This document shows positions 8,364-18,203 of a DNA stretch of 64,000 nucleotides, piece by piece. Both the position numbers and the translations under genes were made by a program. How positions within the stretch are numbered: position 1 is the first letter of the stretch; each line of letters opens with the position of its first letter. Origin of the DNA: an uncultured Bacteroidales bacterium (lineage in GTDB: Bacteria > Bacteroidota > Bacteroidia > Bacteroidales > Bacteroidaceae); the NCBI GenBank assembly GCA_937898885.1, contig CALDKD010000006.1, forward strand, positions 1-64,000, given 5' to 3'. Under the pieces are notes generated by a model. The model saw nothing but the letters and a program-made list of their open reading frames with translations. It was not told where the DNA came from and did not search any database.

Positions 8364-10343
8364 ATGAAAAGAATATTTGTTTTTGGGCTGGCATTGGCAG
8401 CCGCACTGGGTATGAGAGCGCAGGAAGATAGAAGGATTCTTACTATGGAGGAGGCCACACTTGGCACCGGTCTTAAGATACAGGATATAAAGCCGGTGTG
8501 GAGCGCCGACGGCAAGTCACTTTCATTTATCTCAGACGGACAGGAGACGACTATCACCCTCTCCACCGGAAAAGCCAGGAGCATAGAGACATCGGCAAAG
8601 CCCCCCAAGGATGAGGTGAGAGACGAGGAGACCGAGGCCTGGGCTTACGTCAGGGGAAACAATATCTTTTACAAAGACAAGGATGGGAAAGAAACGACCA
8701 TCACAGATTACGATAACCCGGGCATAGTATGCGGACGCACCGTAAGCCGCAATGAGTTCGGCATTGAGAAAGGCATGTTCGTATCACCGGACGGAAACAA
8801 AATGGCTTTCTACAAGAAAGATGAGAGTCGCGTCACATTGTTCCCGCTTCTTGACATCAACACCCGCACCGGCTCTCTGAGATCCATACGCTATCCTATG
8901 AACGGAATGGAATCCGAGATAATTACGCTCGGTGTTTTTGACAAGACCAGCGGAAAGACCGTGTGGATGAATGTCACAGACTTCACAGAAGAGCGTTATC
9001 TCACAAATATAACCTGGAGTCCGGACAGCCGCAGGATATATATACAGGTGCTTGACAGAGCGCAGAAAAACATGCATCTGAACTCATACGACGCTGAGAC
9101 AGGAGCCTTCATCGCCACGCTCTTTACCGAGCACGACGACCGTTATGTGGAGCCGCAGCATCCGCTGGTATTTCTGGATTCAGCCCCAGGCAGTTTCATA
9201 TATGCCACCAATGTGCGCGACGGATACTGGAACCTTTATATAGGCAACGAAGACGGAGGTGAGCCAAGGCGTCTTACCCGGACCGATGCAGATGTAGAGT
9301 ACCTGTGCCAGCGAGGCAATTATGTGTATTACTATTCTTCTGAAGTATCTCCGGTTGAGAGGCATCTGTTCCGCATAAATCTGAAGAGTGGCAGGCAGAC
9401 ACGTCTGACGCGCGACGCCGGCTGGCATAAGTGCGACGTGAGCCCGGACGGCAAATGGTTCATCGACAACTGGTCATCGCTGAATACTCCTCGCGTTGTG
9501 GCATACGGCTCAACGGACGGCAAGAGGTACAACGTATTCTTCACACCGGAAGACCCCAGTGGAAAGCTGAATTACTCCAGCATTGAGATGGGTACAGTGA
9601 AAAGCGCCGACGGCAAGTACGACAATTGGTACCGGCTTATGAAGCCTCTGGATTTTGATCCGTCAAAGAAATATCCTGTAATACTGTATGTATATGGCGG
9701 TCCGCACAATCAGCTTGTCACAGACAGTTATCAGGCAAACCTGCGCCGATGGGAGATGTATATGGCGCAGCACGGATACGTGGTCTTTGTAATGGACGGC
9801 CGGGGAACTCCAAACCACGGTGAGGACTACGAGAAGGCTATCCATCGTCAGTGCGGAAAGGCGGAGATGGCCGACCAGATGAAAGGCATGGAGTGGCTGA
9901 TGTCACATCCGTGGGTTGACAAGGAGCGGATTGGCGTTCACGGCTGGAGCTACGGCGGCTTTATGACGATATCACTTATGGTTAATTACCCGGATATCTT
10001 CAAGGTTGGTGTGGCAGGCGGTCCCGTAATCGACTGGAAATGGTATGAGGTAATGTACGGCGAGAGATATATGGACACTGAGCAGACTAACCCCGAGGGC
10101 TTTGCGTCAACATCATTAATTCCAAGAGCCAAAGACCTGAAAGGCAAGCTGCTTATATGCCAGGGCGCGATTGACGAGACCGTAGTCTGGGAGCACAGCC
10201 TTAGTTTTGTCGAGTCTTGCATTAAAAACGGTGTTCAGGTTGATTACTTCCCCTATCCCACCCACCTGCATAATGTGAGTGGCAAGGACAGAGTACACCT
10301 TATGACCAAGGTGACGGATTACTTTGAGGATTATCTCAAATAA
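8364..10343 (+). CDS. S9-family dipeptidyl peptidase (DPP-IV type)
   Basis: A 659-residue secreted serine peptidase. Residues 1-19 are a signal peptide ending in MRAQ. Residues about 30-380 form the beta-propeller typical of DPP-IV, and the alpha/beta-hydrolase domain follows. The catalytic triad is visible: Ser529 in GWSYGGF, Asp604 in GAIDETV and His636 in HLHNVSG. DPP-IV enzymes cut X-Pro or X-Ala dipeptides from peptide N-termini, supporting peptide use in the periplasm. The propeller Glu pair that sets the specificity was not located with certainty. It is 29 bases upstream of the FAD oxidoreductase gene. Confidence 0.9.
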   Translation: MKRIFVFGLALAAALGMRAQEDRRILTMEEATLGTGLKIQDIKPVWSADGKSLSFISDGQETTITLSTGKARSIETSAKPPKDEVRDEETEAWAYVRGNNIFYKDKDGKETTITDYDNPGIVCGRTVSRNEFGIEKGMFVSPDGNKMAFYKKDESRVTLFPLLDINTRTGSLRSIRYPMNGMESEIITLGVFDKTSGKTVWMNVTDFTEERYLTNITWSPDSRRIYIQVLDRAQKNMHLNSYDAETGAFIATLFTEHDDRYVEPQHPLVFLDSAPGSFIYATNVRDGYWNLYIGNEDGGEPRRLTRTDADVEYLCQRGNYVYYYSSEVSPVERHLFRINLKSGRQTRLTRDAGWHKCDVSPDGKWFIDNWSSLNTPRVVAYGSTDGKRYNVFFTPEDPSGKLNYSSIEMGTVKSADGKYDNWYRLMKPLDFDPSKKYPVILYVYGGPHNQLVTDSYQANLRRWEMYMAQHGYVVFVMDGRGTPNHGEDYEKAIHRQCGKAEMADQMKGMEWLMSHPWVDKERIGVHGWSYGGFMTISLMVNYPDIFKVGVAGGPVIDWKWYEVMYGERYMDTEQTNPEGFASTSLIPRAKDLKGKLLICQGAIDETVVWEHSLSFVESCIKNGVQVDYFPYPTHLHNVSGKDRVHLMTKVTDYFEDYLK

Positions 10344-10372
10344 CAGAAACGCAGGCAATTTAGCTACAAGGT

Positions 10373-11845
10373 ATGAAAAGGAGTACATTGATAGTCGGAG
10401 GAGGACTGGCCGGACTGACAGCTGGAATATATGCCCTCAAGTATGGATTCGACGTTACGATAATAGAGAAGAATGCCAAACCGGGAGGGTTATGCACAGG
10501 CTGGAAACGCCAGGGATACACAATAGACAACTGTCTTCATTGGATGACCGGAACATCGCCACGTAATCCATTGAATGAGATACACCGTGAGATAAGGACA
10601 ATCACAGATTCCGTTCCGATGCTCCAACGCGAGATCATGCACCGCCACGACTATAAAGATGGCAGTCTCTACTTTTATAAAGATCCTGAGAAGCTTGAGA
10701 ATGAGCTGCTGCGCGTAGCATCCGAGGATGCAAGGGAGATACACCGTTTTGTAAGACTGGTATGCGACTACCGCGATGGAGAGATGGTGCCAATCAAACC
10801 ATTTGAGCAGATGGGCATAATTGATTACTGCCATCTACTCATCAGAATGTGGCCCGTAATCAAGCATCACCTGCGCTACTCACACACATCACTTCAGAAG
10901 TACAGCGAGAGGTTCAAATCGCCAGTCATAAGACATTTTCTCACATCCTATCTGCCAAAAGAATACTTTGCGGAGGCAATCTTCTACACATACGGAACAT
11001 TTGCCTGCGGCGACGGAGATATCCCTATGGGAGGCTCGGAGGCTGCGGCACAAAGAATTCTTGACCGTTTCAAGGAGTTAGGCGGAGTATTCAAGCCGAG
11101 CCACGCGGCAAGCAGGTTCATCATTGACAAAAGCAGCCGGAAAGTGACGGGAGTTGAGCTTACAGACGGAAAAATCATGAGTGCGGATTATTATATCGCG
11201 GCCTGCGATACATCTGTCACATTCAACACGCTGCTGCCTTCTGACTATAAAGACAAGTTCTTTACGAAACGATACAATGACCCGGAAAAGTATCCCGTCT
11301 TCTCAAACTTCATCACATACCTTTCCATTCCCGCCCGCATTGTTCAGGGAGAGCCGGACATCATCACCATTGACAGCGGCGTCTTCACCAGCCTGCTTTT
11401 AAAACACTATGCCTACGAGCCGGGGTTTGCTCCGGAGGGACGCACCGTACTTCAGGTTCTACTGATCAGCAAGGATGAAGAATATGATTATTGGGAGAGG
11501 CTTTACAAGAAAGACAAGAATACGTATGACAAATGCAAGAACGCTCTGGCCAGAAAAATACAGGAAAGCATCGACCGGCATTTCAAGCTTCAGGAAGGTG
11601 AGTCTGAAATCATAGAGGTGCTTACTCCGTATAGTATGAACAGGTGGTGCGGCTCGTACAAGGGCTCCTATATGAGCTTTGTCCCCACGTCAAAGGCACC
11701 TATCGGCAATCATCTTGGGCGCATCAAGGGATTAGGCAACTTTCTGCTCGCATCGCAGTGGCAGACATCGCCAGGAGGCACGCCAAACGCAATCCAGTCT
11801 GGCAAATATGCCGCCGACAGACTTCGGAAAATGGCAGGAAAATAA
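10373..11845 (+). CDS. CrtI-like FAD-dependent oxidoreductase
   Basis: A 490-residue flavoprotein of the phytoene desaturase/NAD(P)-FAD oxidoreductase group. The N-terminal GGGLAGLTAGIYALKYG dinucleotide-binding motif is followed by the diagnostic IEKNAKPGGLCTGW stretch. The C-terminal FAD-contact region reads LASQWQTSPGGTPNAIQSGK. No carotenoid genes lie nearby, so true phytoene desaturation is unlikely. Retinol-saturase-like or lipid-modifying activity is possible, but the substrate is unknown. It is probably co-transcribed with the S9 peptidase. Confidence 0.78.
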   Translation: MKRSTLIVGGGLAGLTAGIYALKYGFDVTIIEKNAKPGGLCTGWKRQGYTIDNCLHWMTGTSPRNPLNEIHREIRTITDSVPMLQREIMHRHDYKDGSLYFYKDPEKLENELLRVASEDAREIHRFVRLVCDYRDGEMVPIKPFEQMGIIDYCHLLIRMWPVIKHHLRYSHTSLQKYSERFKSPVIRHFLTSYLPKEYFAEAIFYTYGTFACGDGDIPMGGSEAAAQRILDRFKELGGVFKPSHAASRFIIDKSSRKVTGVELTDGKIMSADYYIAACDTSVTFNTLLPSDYKDKFFTKRYNDPEKYPVFSNFITYLSIPARIVQGEPDIITIDSGVFTSLLLKHYAYEPGFAPEGRTVLQVLLISKDEEYDYWERLYKKDKNTYDKCKNALARKIQESIDRHFKLQEGESEIIEVLTPYSMNRWCGSYKGSYMSFVPTSKAPIGNHLGRIKGLGNFLLASQWQTSPGGTPNAIQSGKYAADRLRKMAGK

Positions 11846-11854
11846 CGCCTTGCG

Positions 11855-12733
11855 TCAGAGCAATGCGCGCTGAATGCAGGTCTGGCCGGGGAATTTGAGC
11901 TCAGGCTCCTCTACCGGTGCGTTGAAAATACCATATACTGTAGATCCGGAGCCACTCATCGCCGCATACAGCGCACCCATCTCGTACATTTTATCCTTCA
12001 GTGCCCCAATTTCAGGATGAAGGGTAAAGATACTCTTCTCGAAATCATTTCCGATGGTGTCACGCCACTCGTTGACAGGAAGTCTGATAGCCTCAGACAA
12101 CTCCAAAGCAGGACGTGCCGGAGTAACCAGACTATATGCCTCTTTGGTCGATACCTCAATATCCGGCTTTACCAGCAAGACAGTATAGCCTTTAAGTGAC
12201 AGGCTTAATGGTTGCATCACATCCCCTATACCTGTTGCCAGAACCGGACGATTCTGAATAAAGAAAGCACAATCGGCACCAAGCCTTGCGGCATAACGCT
12301 CCATACAGGAGGCGGTCATACGCAAGCCGAAACGACGATTCAGCAACAATATCATATTGGCGCAGTCTGACGATCCGCCACCCAGGCCAGCTCCGGACGG
12401 TATATGCTTATAGAGCATAATATCAACAGGTGGAAGGTCGAAATCCTCCAGCAGCATACGGTATGCGCGCGTTACGAGATTATCCGCCGGATTGCCAGGC
12501 AGCTGATTACCTTTTATGGTGACAGAGCAGGTCGCATCCTCATAATACGTGCCCTTCTCCATAATCTTATACAATAACGGACGGGCAGTCTTAATTATCT
12601 TCTTTACGTTAATCTCAAGCGCGTCCTGCACATTTACAGGATAAAACACAGTCTCAATATCGTGGTATCCGTCAGGACGGCGCGCCACGACATTGAGTCC
12701 TATATTGATTTTCGCATTAGGAAATGCTATCAT
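11855..12733 (-). CDS. ispE: 4-diphosphocytidyl-2-C-methyl-D-erythritol kinase
   Basis: A 292-residue GHMP-family kinase that phosphorylates CDP-ME in the MEP route to isoprenoids. The N-terminal PNAKINIGLNV with KRPDGYH-like RRPDGYHDIET is specific for IspE. The ATP motif PSGAGLGGGSSD covers residues 112-123. The late MSGSGSTVYGIF matches the third GHMP motif. It lies 9 bases after the FMN/FAD reductase gene and may be read from the long rnf transcript. Confidence 0.94.
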   Translation of the reverse strand: MIAFPNAKINIGLNVVARRPDGYHDIETVFYPVNVQDALEINVKKIIKTARPLLYKIMEKGTYYEDATCSVTIKGNQLPGNPADNLVTRAYRMLLEDFDLPPVDIMLYKHIPSGAGLGGGSSDCANMILLLNRRFGLRMTASCMERYAARLGADCAFFIQNRPVLATGIGDVMQPLSLSLKGYTVLLVKPDIEVSTKEAYSLVTPARPALELSEAIRLPVNEWRDTIGNDFEKSIFTLHPEIGALKDKMYEMGALYAAMSGSGSTVYGIFNAPVEEPELKFPGQTCIQRALL

Positions 12734-12742
12734 AATCTATTG

Positions 12743-15283
12743 TCAGTTCTCTGCATTAATAGTACGGGCTGCGATGCGGCCTGATGCCATAACCTCAGTA
12801 AGGGCATTGCCCCCAAGACGGTTTCCGCCGAAAAAGCCTCCGGTAACCTCGCCGGCAGCATACAATCCCGGTATAGGTTTTCCAGCCTCATCAAGCACGT
12901 GACGGTCCAGATCAACTTTCAATCCACCCATCGTATGATGCGTGGCTGGAGCCAGTACTTTGAATGCGAGGTTGGCATTCTCAACATCGTACGTTGACTT
13001 GTCATATCCGTCAGCGCCGCGGTTAGCCCTGCCTATTATCACAGGAGCGTGAGCCTTGCCTGGAACAGGCGCCACACCATCCATAACAGCCATATCATAT
13101 TCCCGGATGGTATTCTTCACAGCCTCGGCGTCAACGTCAATTCCAAGCTCATCAAATACGCTCTGCATTGTCGCTCCGGTGCAACTTGCAGACTTGAGGC
13201 TATTCCTTGCCGAAGCGCCTCCAAAGCCGGCTATTCCACCAAAGTTGTCATTTGCCCTGAGCGGACCGAACCCGAATCCGGCAGTGAAGTACAGGAATAC
13301 GCCACGGACTCCACGCCACTCAACACCGTTCTTCAGTGAGCTCAGTGCCAGGACATCGCGCTCAGAGCACTCATCAACGTAGCGTTTGCCGGTTGCCGGG
13401 CTCACGAATATGGCATTCTCTACACCGCCAAAGGCTATTGAGCCATCATTCACATTACTCAGAGGCATAAGCTGAGTCCATCCCATTCCAACTGTCGCGG
13501 CACCTACCGCTGTGGCCATATCAATTCCATCGCCACGCAGCGAGGAGCGGTTTGTAGTACCAATTGTAGGTGAGAGATACATACGAGACCAGTATCTGTT
13601 CGTTTTCAGTACCTTTTGGATATTGGCCGCATAACCGCCGGAGGCGATCAGCACACCCTTCCTGGCGTGAGCGGTAACCTCAGTACCATCTTCCATTACA
13701 GCTTTCACGCCTGTAACACGGCCATTCTCAGATATCAGCTCCTTCGCAGTGGTAGAGCACATAATGCGGTTTGACGGATCGCCATTATTAATTGCCGCAA
13801 TGTGTGGAGCAAAATATGATCCCCAGTTGCCAGGATAATACTCCTCTACTCCATCACCATCGGTATCAGCCCTGCATCCGGTCATGGAATTTCCCCGATA
13901 CCACAATGCGCCTATCAGAGTGGACTGACTGTCAGTGAAGCCAACGCCCATACTCATCAGCCACGGTTTCAACTGCTCTCCCTCCTCCACGAACTGCTTG
14001 ATCAACTCATATTCGCCGTGTATCCATTGCGATTTATCAGTACTCTGACGCAGACCGCCATAATACGTCTGGAAGATATGCAGATTTGTTGTTGAGAACA
14101 ATGTCAGTTGTGTCTCAGAAACACCCTTTGCCAGCTTTGGCTCAGCATATTTGAGGTAAGCGGCAATCTCCTTCTTCAAATCCTGAAGTACTGGCAGGAA
14201 CTCCTGATGGACTCCGTGTCTGGACTGCTCCCTGATATCGCCGGCCACAAACTCATTAGTCTTGTAATACTCCGCATCAAACGGCTCCTCACTCCATCCG
14301 GCAATAATCTTAAGGTCATTGATACAACCAACTGTAGAGCGGACTTTATTATGAGTCTTTCCATCAAATCCCTTTGCCGAGGTAGCCTCAGGATTATTGA
14401 TGTCCCATACAAGGCTGTGGTCAATGCTTTGATAGACGCCGCCGGCTACAAGAGTATTGCCACCCAACTCGGCATTCTTCTCAATGACAAGAACAGAATT
14501 GCCCTCCTGCACTGCCTGAGTCGCGGCACACATACCTGCGCCACCGCCGCCTACTATAACGACATCCCAGGTACCTTCTATGGGCTTACCGGCAACAACC
14601 TCCCTGGTACGCAATATGAACGCATCACGGTTTGTCACGCCAGCCTGCTCGGCGGCATCCAGCACAGCGGCCTTCAATGCGTGAGTAGTATAAGTAGCGC
14701 CGGTCACGGCGTCCACTCCAAGACCATCGGCGTCAATTATTCTCTTCGCGACTACAGGCAATGCCGACTCACCAATATGCGCGGTCTCACGCTGACGTAT
14801 TACCTTTATGTCGGTAACAGCATCGGCCGAGAAGGTAACCTGCGCCTGGACATCACCGCCATAACCTTTCCCGCTACCGGTATAGGTACCCGGAGTAAAT
14901 GACACTGGCGCGTCAGACCTCACAACTGGCCTCTCGCCACGGGCCTGAGCCAAAGCGGCCTCAACACCCATCTTTATAGCATCCGATGTGTAAGTAGCTC
15001 CTGTAACGCCATCAACATCTGTTGACTGAGCCGATACTATGCTATCAGGCAGAATGTCGTAAGGAGTCTGAAACTGGCTGTACGTGGTGCCATCATCCTC
15101 CACCTCAACCTTTGCGATACGGTTTTTCTTGACTGTTACCGTAACATCGGCTGTACCATTGAAGTTCAGCCCAATGGCAGAAAATTTGCCATTTGAGATT
15201 GTCTCTCCGTCAGACGATGCGGTTTCAGCGCATCCAGCCATAATCATTGCCATCACAGGCAATATAAAGATGAGTTTCTTCAT
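12743..15283 (-). CDS. Extracytoplasmic lipoprotein reductase with two FMN-binding domains and a flavocytochrome-c-type FAD domain
   Basis: An 846-residue lipoprotein (lipobox MAGC, Cys18). Two FMN-binding domains (about 30-115 and 130-215) each carry an ApbE-type flavinylation motif, DGVTGAT at 91-97 and DAVTGAT at 191-197. A fumarate reductase-like FAD domain follows (GGGGAG at 245-250). Fumarate reductase landmarks HHTMGG (782-787), NRLGGN (821-826) and the proton-donor-type Arg in ERD (642) are kept. The conserved His of QxHP, which binds substrate in Shewanella Fcc3, is replaced by Met606 (QLMP). It lies 24 bases downstream of rnfA, so it is probably the terminal acceptor for Rnf electrons at the outer face of the inner membrane or beyond. 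The substrate is likely an unsaturated acid other than fumarate, which is inference. There are no heme motifs. Confidence 0.85.
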   Translation of the reverse strand: MKKLIFILPVMAMIMAGCAETASSDGETISNGKFSAIGLNFNGTADVTVTVKKNRIAKVEVEDDGTTYSQFQTPYDILPDSIVSAQSTDVDGVTGATYTSDAIKMGVEAALAQARGERPVVRSDAPVSFTPGTYTGSGKGYGGDVQAQVTFSADAVTDIKVIRQRETAHIGESALPVVAKRIIDADGLGVDAVTGATYTTHALKAAVLDAAEQAGVTNRDAFILRTREVVAGKPIEGTWDVVIVGGGGAGMCAATQAVQEGNSVLVIEKNAELGGNTLVAGGVYQSIDHSLVWDINNPEATSAKGFDGKTHNKVRSTVGCINDLKIIAGWSEEPFDAEYYKTNEFVAGDIREQSRHGVHQEFLPVLQDLKKEIAAYLKYAEPKLAKGVSETQLTLFSTTNLHIFQTYYGGLRQSTDKSQWIHGEYELIKQFVEEGEQLKPWLMSMGVGFTDSQSTLIGALWYRGNSMTGCRADTDGDGVEEYYPGNWGSYFAPHIAAINNGDPSNRIMCSTTAKELISENGRVTGVKAVMEDGTEVTAHARKGVLIASGGYAANIQKVLKTNRYWSRMYLSPTIGTTNRSSLRGDGIDMATAVGAATVGMGWTQLMPLSNVNDGSIAFGGVENAIFVSPATGKRYVDECSERDVLALSSLKNGVEWRGVRGVFLYFTAGFGFGPLRANDNFGGIAGFGGASARNSLKSASCTGATMQSVFDELGIDVDAEAVKNTIREYDMAVMDGVAPVPGKAHAPVIIGRANRGADGYDKSTYDVENANLAFKVLAPATHHTMGGLKVDLDRHVLDEAGKPIPGLYAAGEVTGGFFGGNRLGGNALTEVMASGRIAARTINAEN

Positions 15284-15307
15284 ATTACAAGTATATTCTA
15301 TTCAAGA

Positions 15308-15928
15308 TCAAATTCCAAGTGCGCGCGCAATGCCCTGATCCACGCCACTGAAGCCCATAAAGGCCAATGCCAGAAGACCGGCGGTGATAAGGGCGATTGA
15401 CATTCCCTGCATTCCTTTTGGAATCCTTACCATTGCAAGCTGCTCACGTATGCCTGCAAAGATTATCAGAGCCAAAGCGAAGCCCAATGCGGTTGAGAAC
15501 GCATAGAGCACTCCCACCAGCAACGAAGGCTCAAGTCCCTGAGCATTATACGTGCCATTGGCAACAAGGATTGACACGCCAAGAATACAGCAGTTTGTTG
15601 TAATCAACGGCAGGAAGATACCTAATGCCTGATACAACGACGGGGATATCTTCTTCAGTACAGTCTCCAGCATCTGTACAAGTCCGGCAATGACAAGAAT
15701 GAAGAGTATCGTCTGCAGGTACCCCAGGCCTAACGGGTTAAGCACCCAAGTCTGAAGAGCGTAGGTCACGATAACAGCAATTGTCAATACGAATGTCACC
15801 GCTATGCCCATACCAGCCGCAGTACTGGTTTTCTTGGATACGCCAAGGAACGGACAGATTCCGAGGAACTGCGACAGAACTATGTTGTTGACGAAAATCG
15901 CCGATATGAAAATCAGAAAAAATTCCAT
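15308..15928 (-). CDS. rnfA: Rnf complex subunit A
   Basis: A 206-residue inner-membrane protein with six hydrophobic helices and the family signatures NNIVLSQFLGICPFLGVS near the start and LPLITTNCCILGV in the middle. The two half-membrane Cys stretches (ICPF, NCCIL) carry the membrane [2Fe-2S] centre known for RnfA/RnfE. It is the last rnf gene, 3 bases after rnfE. Confidence 0.95.
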   Translation of the reverse strand: MEFFLIFISAIFVNNIVLSQFLGICPFLGVSKKTSTAAGMGIAVTFVLTIAVIVTYALQTWVLNPLGLGYLQTILFILVIAGLVQMLETVLKKISPSLYQALGIFLPLITTNCCILGVSILVANGTYNAQGLEPSLLVGVLYAFSTALGFALALIIFAGIREQLAMVRIPKGMQGMSIALITAGLLALAFMGFSGVDQGIARALGI

Positions 15929-15931
15929 AGC

Positions 15932-16525
15932 TTAATTTGCTTTTCTGTTCTTGACTGAATTTACTATCGCAATAAGCAGACCCAGGGTAATGAACGCGCC
16001 AGGGGCCAGGACAAATACCAGCATATTGGTCGATGCCGGAAGAATCTGCATTCCGAAGAATGTTCCCTTGCCGAGCAGCTCGCGGATAAGGCCTAATAGC
16101 GTAAGCGCTATCGTAAAGCCAAGACCTATTCCAATGCCGTCGCAGAGAGACGCCAGCACGTTGTTCTTGGCGGCAAACGCCTCTGCCCTGCCTAGAATGA
16201 TGCAGTTGACTACAATCAGAGGGATAAAAATACCCAGTGTCTTGTACAGATCCGGCACATACGCCTGCATCAGCATCTGCAGCACAGTCACGAATGACGC
16301 GATGACAACTATATAGCAAGGTATTCTGACACCATCAGGTATCAGATTCTTAAGAAGTGATATGAACACATTAGAGCAGATGAGCACGAACATTGTAGCT
16401 ACGCCCATACCCATACCGTTAGCGGCCGAAGATGTGGTAGCCAGTGTAGGACACATACCCAGAAGGAGAACGAATGTAGGATTCTCCCTCACTATTCCGT
16501 TTAATATAGTCTTGAAGTAATTCAT
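15932..16525 (-). CDS. rnfE: Rnf complex subunit E
   Basis: A 197-residue homologue of RnfA with six membrane helices. The LLGMCPTLATTSSAANG and LIVVNCIILGRAEAFA signatures mark RnfE and supply the Cys residues for the shared membrane iron-sulfur site. Its ATG overlaps the rnfG stop (ATGA), indicating translational coupling. Confidence 0.95.
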   Translation of the reverse strand: MNYFKTILNGIVRENPTFVLLLGMCPTLATTSSAANGMGMGVATMFVLICSNVFISLLKNLIPDGVRIPCYIVVIASFVTVLQMLMQAYVPDLYKTLGIFIPLIVVNCIILGRAEAFAAKNNVLASLCDGIGIGLGFTIALTLLGLIRELLGKGTFFGMQILPASTNMLVFVLAPGAFITLGLLIAIVNSVKNRKAN

Positions 16526-17211
16526 TTCCTATTCTTTTTTTTGACCTGAGTAGATGCGCCGCTCACCGCATCGGCAGCGGAATATCCATAAAGAGCCTTA
16601 TATGCGGCGTTTACAGCGCGCAGGAAAGCCTTCGATGTAATGGTAGAGGCTGTAATCGCATCCACCTCACCTCCGTCTTTGCTTACTGTCATCATATTAT
16701 CACCTGGGTTCATACCAATAATATTGTGATTCCCGGCCTCAGCAGGCGCGCCGAAGATGACTGATGTCACGGCAGACTGCTCAGCCACCTCGCCAGATGC
16801 CTGACGGAACCATTCATCGGCCTGTGCTCCCAATCCGGGAGTCTCAGAATGCTCCAGCACCTGATAGCCTAAGATCTCACCCTCGGGTGCGAATCCCACC
16901 ATAACTTTAAGATTGCCGCCAAATCCGTTGGGATCTGTTGACTCAACCGCTGTACCAAGAATGTTACCGCTTGCGTCAGTAACTCTATGGAAGACGAAAC
17001 CGTTCTTTTCCTGAGCCGGCGCCACTGTAAACTCAATGTCACGGTCACCGAGAATAACGCTCTTTACTCCGTCCGATACGGTTTTCTCACTGATTCTCGC
17101 AATAGGCTCACTGGTAACACTGTTTACCAGAGCAAGCAGCCCTGCCGACACGATAGAGATGATTGTCAGCACGAGTGCCATATTCAGAATTGTAGATTCC
17201 AGCTTTTTCAT
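16522..17211 (-). CDS. rnfG: Rnf complex subunit G (covalent FMN)
   Basis: A 229-residue subunit with one N-terminal membrane helix and a periplasmic FMN-binding domain. The flavinylation motif reads DAITAST at about 184-190, with Thr190 the expected FMN attachment residue. The start at 17211 (MKKLEST) is chosen because it makes an ATGA overlap with the rnfD stop. A longer start at 17244 would overlap rnfD by 37 bases and add residues unlike the family. Confidence 0.94.
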   Translation of the reverse strand: MKKLESTILNMALVLTIISIVSAGLLALVNSVTSEPIARISEKTVSDGVKSVILGDRDIEFTVAPAQEKNGFVFHRVTDASGNILGTAVESTDPNGFGGNLKVMVGFAPEGEILGYQVLEHSETPGLGAQADEWFRQASGEVAEQSAVTSVIFGAPAEAGNHNIIGMNPGDNMMTVSKDGGEVDAITASTITSKAFLRAVNAAYKALYGYSAADAVSGASTQVKKKNRK

Positions 17212-18203
17212 TTTGCAACCTCCCCGAAACGTTTTGGCTTGCACCAGTTATTGATAAGAGGAACTATCGCATTCATTATCAGAATGGCGAATGACATACC
17301 CTCTGGATATGATCCGAAATACCTGATTACCACTGTCAGGAATCCAATTCCGATACCGAACCACACCATACCTTTATGAGTCATTGGCGATGTGACATAA
17401 TCAGTAGCCATAAAGCAGGCACCGAGCATCAGACCGCCGGAGCAGAGATGATACAGAGGATTCATATAGAGCTCCGGATTTACCAGGTGCATTACACCAG
17501 TGAGAACCGCTACTGTGGCAAGAATAGACACTGGGATATGCCAGGTAATCACCTTACGCCACAGAAGTATGGCAAAACCAATGAGCAATGCCAGCGCGCT
17601 GACCTCGCCAATACATCCGGCGGTGTTTCCTATAAACAGGTTCCATACAGACGGCAACTGCTCCATAGCCGCGCTGTTGCCACCGGCTATCTGCCCCATC
17701 AGGTTAAGAGGAGTAGCGCAGGTGGTGGCATCTGTATATGCCAGAAGCTGATGGGGCTCTGGCCACGATGTCATCTTGGTAGGGAACGATATGAGCATAA
17801 ACACACGACCAACCAGAGCCGGGTTGAACGGATTGTTTCCAAGTCCGCCAAAAACCATCTTGCCTATACCTATCGCCACCAGAGAGCCGATAATAATAGT
17901 ATAAAGAGGTATATTGGACGGCAGGTTGAACGCCAGCAGTATGCCGGTAATAATGGCAGAGCCGTCACCAAGCGTTGAGCGGTCACGTTTCAGAATATAC
18001 TTGGTGATGCTCCACTCAAAGAAAAGGCAGGCGCCCACCGATGTCAGCGTGACTATCAGGGCACCTATGCCAAACACAATGAAAGACACAATCATAGCCG
18101 GCAGCAAGGCCGCGATGACCGTATGCATATTCCTCTCCACAGTATCACCTCTGTGAAGGTGTGGTGATGTTGATAATATCAGTTTCTGTGCCATAGCAAT
18201 CAT
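17208..18203 (-). CDS. rnfD: Rnf complex subunit D (covalent FMN)
   Basis: A 331-residue membrane subunit homologous to NqrB. STSPH near the N-terminus and GGLGNNPFNPALVGR are RnfD signatures. The FMN site, usually SGATPL, reads TCATPL here with Thr164. ATGA overlaps link it to rnfC before and rnfG after. An alternative ATG lies three codons downstream. Confidence 0.94.
   Translation of the reverse strand: MIAMAQKLILSTSPHLHRGDTVERNMHTVIAALLPAMIVSFIVFGIGALIVTLTSVGACLFFEWSITKYILKRDRSTLGDGSAIITGILLAFNLPSNIPLYTIIIGSLVAIGIGKMVFGGLGNNPFNPALVGRVFMLISFPTKMTSWPEPHQLLAYTDATTCATPLNLMGQIAGGNSAAMEQLPSVWNLFIGNTAGCIGEVSALALLIGFAILLWRKVITWHIPVSILATVAVLTGVMHLVNPELYMNPLYHLCSGGLMLGACFMATDYVTSPMTHKGMVWFGIGIGFLTVVIRYFGSYPEGMSFAILIMNAIVPLINNWCKPKRFGEVAK

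Noticed and set aside
14108..14902. 264-codon plus-strand frame
   Set aside because: Antisense shadow of the FMN/FAD reductase gene; low-complexity composition and no family match.
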